Source: Craterostigma plantagineum (taxonomy: Eukaryota; Streptophyta; Magnoliopsida; Lamiales; Linderniaceae). From it: 64,000 nucleotides of DNA. Below, piece by piece: positions 23,001 through 33,132 of this stretch. Positions within the stretch are counted from its first letter, which is position 1, and each line of letters begins with the position of its first letter. A program made the position numbers and the translations under genes. The stretch spans positions 1 through 64,000 of the forward strand of contig JAPQWV010001383.1 in assembly GCA_027422505.1 (NCBI GenBank), given 5' to 3'. Under the pieces are notes generated by a model that was given only the letters and a program-made list of their open reading frames with translations, did not search any database and was not told the DNA's origin.

Positions 23001-24073
23001 CCAAATGATTTCAGAACCTCATACCATCAAAACAACACGAAAATACAGGTTTGAACTCATATTTTGGGGTTCTAAACGACACCCATAATCGCACAAAATC
23101 ACATGAAATCGAGCATGGGGAAGAAAGTTCGAGCCAAGCGTGGACCGTCAAGTCTGAAACTAATTAAGGGCTTTCACGTGTTGTAAACCAAATTTAATTC
23201 ACCTACCTCACTTCCCTAAGCTAGGCTAAATGGTTTGGGTTGAGATGAGCTTGCGAAAATCGTTTCTCCATTTCGCCTTCTTCGCTTCTTCTTCCTTCGG
23301 TTTTTTTCTTTCTCGTCTCTCTCTCTCTCTCCTCTCTCTCTCTCTTTCGTTTTCTCCTCATTGACCAACAATAATTGTTTTTAGTTTAAGTGGTATTAGC
23401 ATTTTCTCCTCATTCGACCAATCATATAATATGTTTTGGTAAGTTTAAGTGTATGTATGGGGTAGCATACATATCAGTTATCACGTGGGTTTCTTCCCCT
23501 TTTAAGTAGCTATCGTGGGTTTCTTCCCCTTTTAAGTAGCTTCTATCTATTCTTGGGTTTTACCCAATGTAATTTTGTTGGTTGGGCCTTACTATTTTCA
23601 ATATCCATTATTACTTGTATTAACTATAATTGGACCAACTTATTATTCATATATGCATATATCTTTACTTGGGCCTTCTTAACTCCTTTAGTTGGGCTCT
23701 AATATTTCTTGGCCTAAATTATTTATTGGACTATTTTCCATTGAGTTGGGCCAACATGAAAATTGACTTGGGTCTTTTTGAATATATTCACTTGGGTCCT
23801 AATATTATTAGCTTTTAAATAAACCTTTTAATCGGGCCGAATTTCTTTATTAATTACGTACTCCTAATTGGGCCTCAAAATGCTCTAACATTAATTTGGA
23901 TTATTTTATTTATTAAATTCTGTTGAGTTGGGCCAAGATCAATTGGGTCGAATATTAATTTTGCCCAGTTTCTCATTCGGCCTTTGATTCGTTCGGATAT
24001 TAACTTCATTAATTCATACATCTATCGGATTAATTATATCCTAATTTCCCGTATTTAATTTACGGGTATTACA
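20075..24073 (-). repeat. 5' LTR of the gypsy element (left arm)
   Basis: Longest of the four copies (3,999 bp). Extra material at about 23396-23456 and 23512-23540 is missing from the right-arm counterpart. Confidence 0.92.
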
Positions 24074-24078
24074 GTTAA
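24074..24078. repeat. TSD of the gypsy element (GTTAA), right copy
   Basis: Perfect match to 14362-14366. Confidence 0.92.
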
Positions 24079-24179
24079 ATGCGTTTCCTATCTAAGTAAT
24101 AAAATATTTTAGAGATTCTTGATAAACTATGAAAAAAAAATAATCATTTTGATATTTCTATACATGTTGACCAACGTGG

Positions 24180-26415
24180 TGTTGGGGATGTGCCCTCGGA
24201 ATGCCATTCGAGGATGTAATGAATAGGGCATGTATTTAATAATCGATGTATTTTCGCCTGTATTTGAATATTGTATTCTTATACTTGATAATGGAATTTA
24301 TATTTTTATATTAATTCTTCAAAGGCATATTATTTATTTACCTATTAAGTCTCATTAGGCATCCGGTGAGATGGTAAATAAATAAAACCCATATATCGTA
24401 AGTATAGTCACTGATTCTCATGGGATGAGAGAGGGGGCACCAGTGAGCTATTATTCTTCGATATTAAATTAGTCCATAAGTCTTAGATCTCAGTAGGGTG
24501 ACTGAGCGTCAATTACGACTTATTTGTTGATGACTCTTAAATGGTTGTGCCAACCATTCGCTTGGGAAGCGGGAGGTCATAACATTGGTATGAGTTGAAT
24601 CAGGGGATTAACTTGTACTTGGACACGACTCGTAATCGACAATCACATGGGCCTTATCGTTACTCTGGGTAGTGTAAATGATTGATTGATTGACTATAGT
24701 AGTGTGCGTGGACCTTAGACTGAAAGGTCTTTGACGGAGTTGACTTCGGGGTCTTGACTTGTCACTAGTTTGCTAGGCCCGCTTTGTTCGGTGATGAACA
24801 TGGGTCGGCGGCGACATGCGGTCTTGACAACGAAGGGTACCTGCCGTGCTTAGACTAACGTGAGGGATTCACTGTCTCGTTAGTAACCGAGATATATGTC
24901 TTATGCATATTTGGGGACGGGAAATTACAAAGTCTTCGGCCGAAGCAATAAACTGACTCATGTGGGACGTGGAGAACAGTTTAGTAATTTCGCCAGTCAC
25001 GAATTCGTCATAGTGTCGAGTCTAGTGAGTTTGACGTAACCATGACTCTCACTCGACCGGGACATTAGTGAAGGGTCTATACGTACGACGATAATCTATA
25101 GTCGGTTCGTAAATTACGAAGATCGTACTCAACATGGGATCTATTCGGTACCACGGGATTGGCTAGGTGCTTACCGAATTCTTGGATTCCTCCCTTGCCG
25201 GGTTGAGACGAACCAAGAGAGTCGGGCTTAAAAAGGATCACCGAGACAATATCTACTAATATGAGATGTAAATTAATTTAACGGTCTTAGAGACGTTAAT
25301 AAAATACTAAATATATGTTTTAGAAACTATATTTACATGGACGGATATTTACGGAACGAAAATGGTAAGAGTTGAAGTGTAAATAGGGTTCACAATGACA
25401 AGCAAGGCTTGTCACGGTTGTGAAGCCCATCTGCAAAGTTGCAGTAGCTTCAAAAATTCATATCTCACAATCTATACCTCGGATTGAGAATCCCTTTGGT
25501 CAAAATCAAGATTGATGAGTCTTTTAACTATGGTTAAAATTTCAAGTCAATCGGACATCATTTACCCCTCGATCTGATCGAAATTCGAAACTGCCGCAAA
25601 GCTGTCAAAGAGTCACGGCCGTGAACACATTGCACGTGGCCGTGACGAGCGGCAGAGGCTGAGTTTTGACCTCGACACGGTCACGGCCGTGACCGTTATG
25701 ACCCAGGCCGTGAAGGGTGTTGTCACGGCCGTGAATAGGCTTGTTTCAGGCCGTGACGAGCGTCGGTTTGGCCAAATTTAATCCAAATCAAGTCCAAATT
25801 CATTCCTTGTTCTTATGTTAGACATATGGGACATTATTAGGTCATTTAGTGACATAATAAAAGGGAATCTAACACCTTTTGAGTCATGTAGGACATGATC
25901 TCATTTGGATTAAGTTAAAAGTCATTTTCTTGGTTTGGAAATGGACTTTTAATATATTTTCTTAGAGAATTTCGTCCATAACTTTAATTAAGCTCTTTCT
26001 CACTCTATCTTTGAGTTTTAGAGAGAAGTGAGAGCATTTAGGGTGATCTTTTAGAAATCCCTAAGTGTTTGTGAGTTTTAGAAATCACACACATACATAC
26101 ACATCTCTACACAACACTCCACACCATCTCTAGCCATCCTTGGGGTGGTGTTGGTTTGTGGTACTTCACGGGGTCGGCGTGACTCTCTTCGGCACAGTTC
26201 GTGAGCTAGGGAGCTAAGGATCTTCGCGACGAGGGTAATGTTCTAAACCTTAATACGTGTATACATGCGTGATTTTCTTTATACCGAGTTTGATCTTGTG
26301 GCGGGAACGAGGAAATTTTTGAAATTCACTCGTTCCAACGGGGAACCTGGGAGACCCTTTCAATACTTCCGCTGCGTCCGGGGCAAGGCCTCGGGTCACC
26401 CGGGGTTTCCCAACA
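24180..26415 (+). mobile_element. copia-type solo LTR (left arm)
   Basis: 2,236 bp with ends TGTTGGGGA..TTTCCCAACA and perfect TSD CGTGG at 24175-24179 and 26416-26420. Its beginning (ATGTGCCCTCGGAATGCCAT) and middle (GGATTCCTCCCTTGCCGGGT) are clearly related to the LTRs of the full copia element at 35306-44811, in opposite orientation, so it belongs to a sister subfamily. Loss of the interior by LTR-LTR recombination is the usual origin. Confidence 0.9.
25613..25734. repeat. Cluster of TCACGGCCGTGA palindromes in the solo LTR
   Basis: Perfect 12-base palindromes at 25613-25624, 25681-25692 and 25723-25734. The middle one extends to a 20-base perfect palindrome (25677-25696). Half-sites (AGGCCGTGA, GTGGCCGTGA) lie between them and just after. 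Confidence 0.85.
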
Positions 26416-26420
26416 CGTGG

Positions 26421-26632
26421 ATGAAATTTATATACTAAAGTCCTATCTACCAACGTATTCCATTGTATGTCATGCAACGATTTTTACAAAACATTGTTAA
26501 TCTTCATCAAACGACTTATTAACATCATGAAGGCCCTAAAACATCGAAATATTAATATTTATACATCTAAGTTTCGAGATAATTAGAATTCAAAAATTTT
26601 GAAGATTGAACTCGGATAGCAAGATATTATGC
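26421..26632. other. Host-element sequence between solo LTR and subterminal repeat
   Basis: AT-rich, no gene seen; presumed part of the Ulp1-carrying host element. Confidence 0.4.
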
Positions 26633-26765
26633 GAGTTTCGTATTAGATATTTTCTAAATTATCCGAGTTCTTGCGTTACTCGAATAGGTTCAGATTTTCA
26701 TTTTCGACTTTTTTATTGTTACGTTATTCGAGTAGTTTATTCGAATTTAATCGAGTACTTTAAAC
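26633..26765. repeat. 132 bp direct repeat, copy 2 (left arm)
   Basis: Second copy of 14178-14309, with a few substitutions (for example TATTAGATATTTTC for TATTCGATTTTTTC). Confidence 0.85.
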
Positions 26766-26998
26766 ATGAACGAAACTTACTGGGATTCTTACTGTATATG
26801 CGTTCAAGAACGAAATTGGGATTCTTCGAGCTTGGGTGTTTCGATTTCGGCGGATGCTTCAGCTCGTTTTTCCGTCAAGATCTCGTTGGTGCTTGGTGGG
26901 TGCGTTAATGGTCCGTGCGTTTTTCGTTATTTTATATATATATTTCTTTTTTATTTATTTAGGTATTAATTAGGGGTTTAGTTAATTAATTAAAACAG

Positions 26999-27045
26999 GT
27001 TTCTCTTTTTTTAAATTGACTTGATCAAGTTCCTCTTTTTTGAAA
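26999..27045 (-). repeat. Candidate terminal inverted repeat (inner side, left arm)
   Basis: GTTTCTCTTTTTTTAAA and GTTCCTCTTTTTTGAAA spaced 30 bases apart, in inverse orientation to 10095-10141. The 16-base outer motifs agree well; the bases between agree poorly. Confidence 0.5.
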
Positions 27046-28651
27046 AGAAATCAAAAGTAATGTTATTTTTTAAAATAACCCCTTCTCTTCTCTAGTGGTA
27101 TCTAAATATCATCCATATGCGTTTGTGGAACGAGACAATTACATGAATGGAATTGCTTATTTGCCTTTGATTGATAGCATTTCTTTATCATCAAAAGGAT
27201 GGGCCATTCCCAAATAGTCATTCCAGCAAGAAATTGGCCAGGCCCAATAACCGCCACAAGATTACTTGATTGGTTGCATTGCTTGGTTTGTCTTGTTCCC
27301 ACATACTAGTATGTTTATAACACATGGGAGTATTTGTTTGAGGTGCTGCGAATTTACGGTAGCAATTCCATAATGTGGGTAATATTCATTTCTTCAATAG
27401 TCTGGGCAGCGGATCTCAACGGACTAAATCCAGTCGGGTCTCGGGTTCATAGGGAGTATTTGTTTGAGGTGATGCGAATTTACGATAACACTCGCATTTC
27501 CATAATGTGGGCTATATCCATTTTTTCAATAGTCCGGATTACGGGCGGGTTACGGATCTCAACGGACTAAATCCAGTCGGGTCTCGGGTTCTGTCAACCC
27601 TGACCCAGACCCGCTCTGGTTAATATTTATATATAAGAATATAAATATGTGTAAATTATAAGTTATATAATATTTAAACATATTTATATATTTTTATAAT
27701 AGAAATTTATTTACAGATAATATAAATATTATATAAAGATATATCAACTTAAAGCTTACAAAATTTTAAAAAAGAATAAAGAAACCGCGTCTAGCGGGAT
27801 ATCCGGGGTTCGGGGTGGGATAGGGCGGGACGGGGCAGGTCTCGGGTCCATAAAATAATAAACGTGATAGGTCTCGGTTCAGGCAGACCTTCTTCAAACC
27901 CGCCCCGTTACCATCCCTTCCTACAGATACGAGGATCGTTTCTCATCTTATGTGGTCCCAGTTTATAATAAATAGAGGACCAAATAATGCATTGCTATTA
28001 TTTTGGGCCATTTTGAAGAATTAGGGGTGTTGAATCATCCAATGGTGCCCTAAAAATTTTGGGCCTTGTGACACAGTCCCAAATTTGGCCCCGAGACTTA
28101 GTTGTTGATTTTCAATTTGCGATAGAGAGCGATTCTAATGATTGCAAAATGCAGCCGCAGCGAAAATAGTGATCTATTCAGTAGATAATCATCGTTCGTT
28201 GTCGGGACAATCTCGAGAATATAAACAAGCGGTTTCAGATGGTTTAATGATAATCAAGGGACCCCTACAACTCTAAGCATAGATTGACTTATTATTATTG
28301 TAACTGTAACTACAATTTGATGGTATAATTTATTTTCTATTTGCATCTAACTTGTCCTTATCCAAAATTACCTAGTATTTTTAATTAATTTATCACAAAT
28401 AGTCTTTTTCAGAGGTGGACTGACATTTGGTCTTGCGTGGTCCGTCGACCTCACAGCCCACACAAAACTTGAGTAATGCATGACAATTTTGAAGTGACAG
28501 TGTCTCTAGTCCAGTAGTTATTAGAATTGATAAAGATTGTTACAATTAAATGACCTCGAATTATGTGCTTTCTCATTTTACTTTTTGAACAAAAATATGC
28601 ATATTTTGTTTTAAAACATAAATATAAATTGGCTGGATTTAATCAAGTTGA
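27046..28651. other. Unclassified inner arm DNA
   Basis: No supported gene. Contains the 27326-27590 tandem duplication. At about 27780-27925 lies a G/C-rich stretch of GGGTCTCGGG / GGGCGGGACGGGGC type, ending near GTTACCATCCCTTCC. Such text is common at ends of old plant DNA transposons, but I cannot define the element. Confidence 0.4.
27326..27590. repeat. About 125 bp tandem duplication
   Basis: GGGAGTATTTGTTTGAGGTG.. through ..CAGTCGGGTCTCGGGTTC occurs twice in tandem, the second copy carrying small insertions. Mirrored at about 45930-46195. Confidence 0.8.
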
Positions 28652-28656
28652 GCTGA

Positions 28657-31396
28657 TGTGGCGACCCTACTTAATTAAATAATTTGGCAGATTTTTCGCA
28701 ACGAAAACCGCGAAGGATCCGATTTATCAAAAACTTATAATGGACATAATATACATATATAATATCGGGTTTACAAAAAGCGTCATGTTAATACATCGGG
28801 CCAAAGCCCCAAAAATCTAAATCCGAATATACTATGCCGCTCCACAGGTCGTGTCTCATGTAGCGCGCCGCCCTCAAAAGCCCGTGGAGTCATGGTCGCC
28901 AGCCAGCCTAAACCTAACCCTGACACCCATCGGTGTCGGGCTCAGTCTCACCTACAAAAATAAAACCCTGAGCAATTGCCCAGTAGGTGGTTTACAAAAA
29001 TATGCAATGTATGGTTGCACTTATCCCAATCCCAAATCCTCACAACATGGTAAAATGCACACACGTCTCAACACATAATAGGACCCTAGGCTAGACTCGG
29101 TACCCATGCGCGCAATGGCACATAACGCCATAATAATGCGATATCCCACGCCGGCAGTGCCAGGTCGCTCCTTCCGCAATCACAATCTCTTCCCAATGAT
29201 TTTACACCCCGAGTCGTGTCTATAACACTATACCCAGGTAGACAGGTCACTACACGCCTGTCAGCCATCGCTGAGCCAAATCAGAATCCGATGGTGTACA
29301 CCTCGGGTGGCTCAATCCCGTGTAGATAGTTCTCGCCAAGCCTATCTCCCACCAGGTGCCCAATCGAGTCTAAACCTGACTGCCAACATCGGCACTCTAC
29401 TCACTCATCCGACATCGTATGAATACGGTACAACATCTCTCACGTGGCATGTCGTGAAATGCACACAATATCATACTGCCGCAACCACATAACTCGTAAA
29501 ATATCACAACTAGGCCGAATGATTTAAATTCCAAAAAATACCCTTTCTATTATATGGGCTGACCTAAAATTCCTAATCAAAGTATGAAAATATTCTAATT
29601 TAAAATTGATTTGAGCTTTAAATAATTAACAATTGGGCCCAATGTTTTAAAAAGCATATTGCGCAATGTGTCGCGTTTTAGTTCCGATGTTGCGTAGCGT
29701 AAGTAGCGTAGCGTAATGCGTAGATATTTCGGGCAAGCCACTTATAATACGATAAAAGCATAATATAAAACTATACCTGCTAATAAACAAATTTTAAATG
29801 GTCTTCAATCATGAAATTAGGTATTATGTCTAAGAATAACATTCGGATTACAGCACTGTAGGAAATAAAACCCTTTATATAGTTTTCAAATAATTAATAT
29901 TTATATTAATAAATTATTAATTAAAAGAAGCTTGTTGTACTATTTAGTTTGAAGAAAAAGACATGTATTGAGACCCCTTAAATAAGACTTTTTTCTTATG
30001 TATATTTAGTGTAAATGCTACCATATAACAGATATATGCAACAATACATGGTTAAAAGTATTAAAATATATATTAGTAAAAAAATTCAGCTTCGTGCACG
30101 TATATGACTTTAAAATACACAAATTGTGCTAAATTACGCTAAATCACGCCATCTTACGCTAAATCACACGAAATTATGCTAATTGCGCAAAATATAACGC
30201 TTTTGAGGAAAAACGCTATATTTCATGCGCTTTAACGCGTTTTTGAGTAAAATTACGCTATTTCGCGCTACGTAGCGCGCTACAGTACGCTATTTAAAAC
30301 ACTGATTGGGCCTGAACATTGGGCAAAAGCCCAAAATTTAAATCTGCTGGTCAAACTCACACAAATTTGGTCAAAGCCCAAGCCAAAATCGCCCGATCTC
30401 GTATTTCAAATGTTGGTCAACTCGCAAAACGTTCGGGTCAATGCCGGAGTTCACGAAGGCTTTCGCTGAGTTCGCAAAGTCGCCCGATCCGCGAAACTTA
30501 AAGTCGGCCCGACGCTATCTCACAACTCGCCAAACATTTCATTTCAGCCCGCGAGAACCCGAATTCTAACACGCGAAACCTATTTTACTAACACTGCGGA
30601 AAACTCTTGGGTCCGCGAACAAATTTCACGACCCGAGATCAATTCGGCCAATTCTCCTAATCAATTAAAATCTTTTTCACCCAATTCGCGAAGTAAGATG
30701 CGGGCCGTGAAATTCTTTTCACTCACAACCCACGAAGTAAAATAGCCCGATGCTATCTAACTTATAATTCGCGAAATAAATCTGGTCGAACCTCAAATTC
30801 TCCCGATACTTCTTCAAAACTTTATAAATGCTACAGTAACTACGAAGACGAGTTATTTTCACGGATAAACCCTAAGTTTTATAGAAATTCTTCACATAAT
30901 TTTCATCACCGAACACATAGGAATAAACATAAACCCCCATAACTCATATATTGAGCTCGAAACACATCATAGCACGATAAGAACACTTGAAAAGATCATG
31001 AAACGAATCTTTCGAGCCCGGATGACCATTCGTCCAAGTTGTAATCTCATCCCTATTAGAAATGATTGTTTTTGGCCAAGTATTAAGGGGTGATGATGTG
31101 TTTTCCCCTAGCCATTAAGTAATCTCATCCCATTCACAAGTCATTTGGGCCTTTATTAATCTATTTGGGCCAATTCCTTTATTAATTAATCCCTCCAAGT
31201 TGGGTCTTCACTAACTCATTTGGGCTCTATTATTATTTGATCTATTTTATTGCTTGGGACTTTCTAAGCATTTTCGGCCCACCTTAATTATTCGCTCTCA
31301 AGCCCAATCATTATTTTCGGTTTGATTCCGAAAAATCGGATTTGTTCGAAATTAACATTACAAAAATAATCCTGTATTAATTTTACGGGTATTACA
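28657..31396 (-). mobile_element. gypsy-type solo LTR in the spacer
   Basis: Begins TGTGGCGACCCTACTTAATT and ends TTTTACGGGTATTACA, the same ends and layout as the gypsy LTRs in the arms but strongly diverged inside, so a related family. Flanks are GCTGA (28652-28656) and CCTGA (31397-31401), a TSD with one change. A hAT-like element sits inside. Without it the LTR is about 2.07 kb. The left end of this LTR coincides with the inner end of the inverted-repeat arm. Confidence 0.82.
29640..30304. mobile_element. hAT-like non-autonomous DNA transposon
   Basis: 665 bp with 8 bp TSDs ATTGGGCC at 29632-29639 and 30305-30312. Terminal inverted repeats are CAATGTTTTAAAAAGC and, from the other end, CAGTGTTTTAAATAGC. 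The 8 bp TSD and CA..TG ends are those of the hAT superfamily. There is no open frame for a transposase. Subterminal GTAGCG/CGCTA and TTACGCTAAATCA motifs are repeated inside both ends. Removing the element and one TSD restores continuous LTR text (AATTGGGCCTGAAC). Confidence 0.85.
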
Positions 31397-32295
31397 CCTG
31401 AGAAACTTCTTTGTACTATGTGTGCTTTTATTTATATTTAAACATAAATATACATATTTTATTTCAACATGAATTGTACATGTGCTTGACTGAATTGAGT
31501 TGGACCAATAGTTTTCTTTGACCCCCAGTCACAGAACAGCCACTAGTTTTTTTTTTTTTTGTAATACCTCGCCCATTTATCATAGATAGAGTTACAAAAT
31601 TATCTTTTATATTCCACTTTATTTATCACCTTGATGAAGTAATGTTCCAGATTTTCAAGGACAAATTTTTTCCTCATAGTTAGCAGTTCAACCATATATA
31701 TAGCAATATCTATATTTTTAATTTATAACTAGCAAATTCAAATTTTAAAATAATATTAAATGCATAAAAATCTGTATCGATGAATTATGTAATAACTAAT
31801 GCTTAATATTTTAAAATATAACATTTAGAAATTTACATAAAATACCATCTCAAAATGAACATATTAATCCACATAACTCACATAATATGCACATGGTTAA
31901 AAATGGCATTTACACACCCTCACATCACGGAAACTAAGCAAACACATTATTGCAATACACCTTAATATGTGAAAATTAATATCCCCCAAAACAATCACAA
32001 TAATATATATCACCACTCGTATCAGAACGATGTGATTATAACGTGCTAATTGGATTACTGCAAACAAGCACACCCTAAATTGACACAGTGCATATATGAG
32101 TGAGTTAACTGTTGTGAAAATATTGATTAAATTGCAAAGCTTCGTTAAAGTTATTGTACATAGAACTTGATATGGGGCTATCCCAATCAAAGAGATTTAT
32201 ATGTGGGGCTTGGAAGATATATATAGCCGATAAGTAAAATATCTCAAAGTTTCGGGACATGCGTAAGGTGCTTATTCATAAGGGAACTGAAAGGG
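31397..32295. other. AT-rich unclassified spacer DNA
   Basis: No gene seen; includes a poly-T run near 31545-31560. Confidence 0.4.
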
Positions 32296-32400
32296 ATGTG
32301 TTTAGGACGTGTTGGGACGTATTTGGGACTGTTTGGACGTGTTGGGACGTATTGGGACGTGTCGGGACGTCTGGAGATGTATTGGAACGTGTTGGGACCT
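32296..32400. repeat. 11 bp minisatellite (GTTGGGACGTA type)
   Basis: About nine imperfect units of GTTGGGACGTA/GTGTTGGGACG in tandem. Confidence 0.8.
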
Positions 32401-33132
32401 AACAGAAAGTATGGATATTTTGAGGTCCATATAGTTCCACGGAAGGTGCGGACCTAGTTGTGCGTGTGATCTGGTGCAAATGAGATGTAATAAGGACGTT
32501 AAAAGAAAGAACAAGGGATTACGTGGTTCAGATTCGTTTGAATCCTACGTCCACGGACCGCATTCAACACTTCTCATTATTACTTTTGAATATACACACT
32601 CAATGCTCTCTATTCTCTCTCTTAAATACATGAAAGTGGGAGAATTAGGAGTATTCTAAGTGTTTTTCGCGGTGAGGGTGTTAGAATGATGATTCCGTGT
32701 GAAAAAATGGTGAAGTCCCCTTTATATAGGAGGCTCTTGGATATTGCCTGAAGGTACGTCCCTGGATTCCTGGTGATACGACCCCCTGGGACAATGTGAT
32801 ACACAGTGTGACAGGCCTTCTGTCAGATACAGCCTTTGACAGCTTTCATGCAGTTTTTTGCAGTCCTGTCAGAAGCAGCTTTTGCCTCTCTTTTCATCTG
32901 GTAGCGTATTGAGGAAGCTTTTTTCTTCTTGGGGGTCGTCAACTACCTATCGAAGGTCCCCGAAGGTCCCTATCTCTATTACTTATCATTATTTACTAAT
33001 TATAAATATTTCCAATGGGCCTAACGGGCCTTTTATGATTTTTCAGGCCCATCTAGTTTTAGTCCGTATCAACCACTCCCCTACTCTAATTTGTTTTTTG
33101 GGACAAAAAGTAAATTAGAGTAAAATAGTAAG
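32401..33132 (+). other. Possible 5' LTR/leader remnant of the following retroelement
   Basis: ATTACGTGGTTCAGATTCG followed by CCTACGTCCACGGACC is a sequence often found in plant LTR elements. It precedes the coding remnant at 33133-34799, but its TG..CA limits and a primer site could not be fixed. Confidence 0.3.

Larger units (their letters stand above)
14367..24073 (-). mobile_element. Non-autonomous Ty3/gypsy element with giant LTRs (left arm)
   Basis: LTRs of 3,860 and 3,999 bp enclose only 1,848 bp, with perfect 5 bp TSDs. Orientation is minus: in sense the LTR reads TGTAATACCCG..GGTCGTCACA, the tRNA-Met primer site abuts the 20075-24073 copy and the purine tract abuts the 14367-18226 copy. 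The interior holds a Gag zinc-knuckle remnant and, next to the purine tract, a short stretch like the end of a gypsy polyprotein (GGGCGGAATTTCGTTGGCGA context). Reverse transcriptase and integrase are absent. It fits the LARD/TR-GAG class of elements mobilised in trans. It inserted into the Ulp1-carrying host element. Confidence 0.9.
10095..27045. mobile_element. Nested DNA-transposon-like element carrying a DUF1985-Ulp1 gene (left arm)
   Basis: Bounded by similar inverted termini (10095-10141 and 26999-27045). Inside are ACTCGAATAA-type subterminal repeats on both sides and a Ulp1-family gene (10604-14003). A gypsy element (14367-24073) and a copia solo LTR (24180-26415) interrupt it, each with perfect 5 bp TSDs. 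Without these, the host is about 5 kb. DUF1985-Ulp1 cargo is known from plant Mutator-like elements (Kaonashi type) and some CACTA elements. No transposase is seen, and I could not find a 9 bp or 3 bp TSD by eye, so the superfamily is left open. Confidence 0.6.
9379..28653. repeat. Left arm of giant inverted repeat
   Basis: Reverse complement of 44873-64000. Matching landmarks: SAR1 exons, Ulp1 gene, both gypsy LTRs, the copia solo LTR, and the 27.3 kb duplication. Paired coordinates sum to 73,379-73,381 (SAR1 side), 73,427 (14-21 kb), 73,514 (23.6 kb) and 73,522 (26.6 kb), so only a few indels separate the arms. The outer limit is set by the window end, not by loss of similarity. The inner limit is at ..CAAGTTGAGC (28653). 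Confidence 0.95.

Noticed and set aside
31417..31505. Weak resemblance to 28563-28655, as if the solo LTR were flanked by an older tandem repeat
   Set aside because: Similarity is limited to AT-rich words and is too diverged to support by eye.
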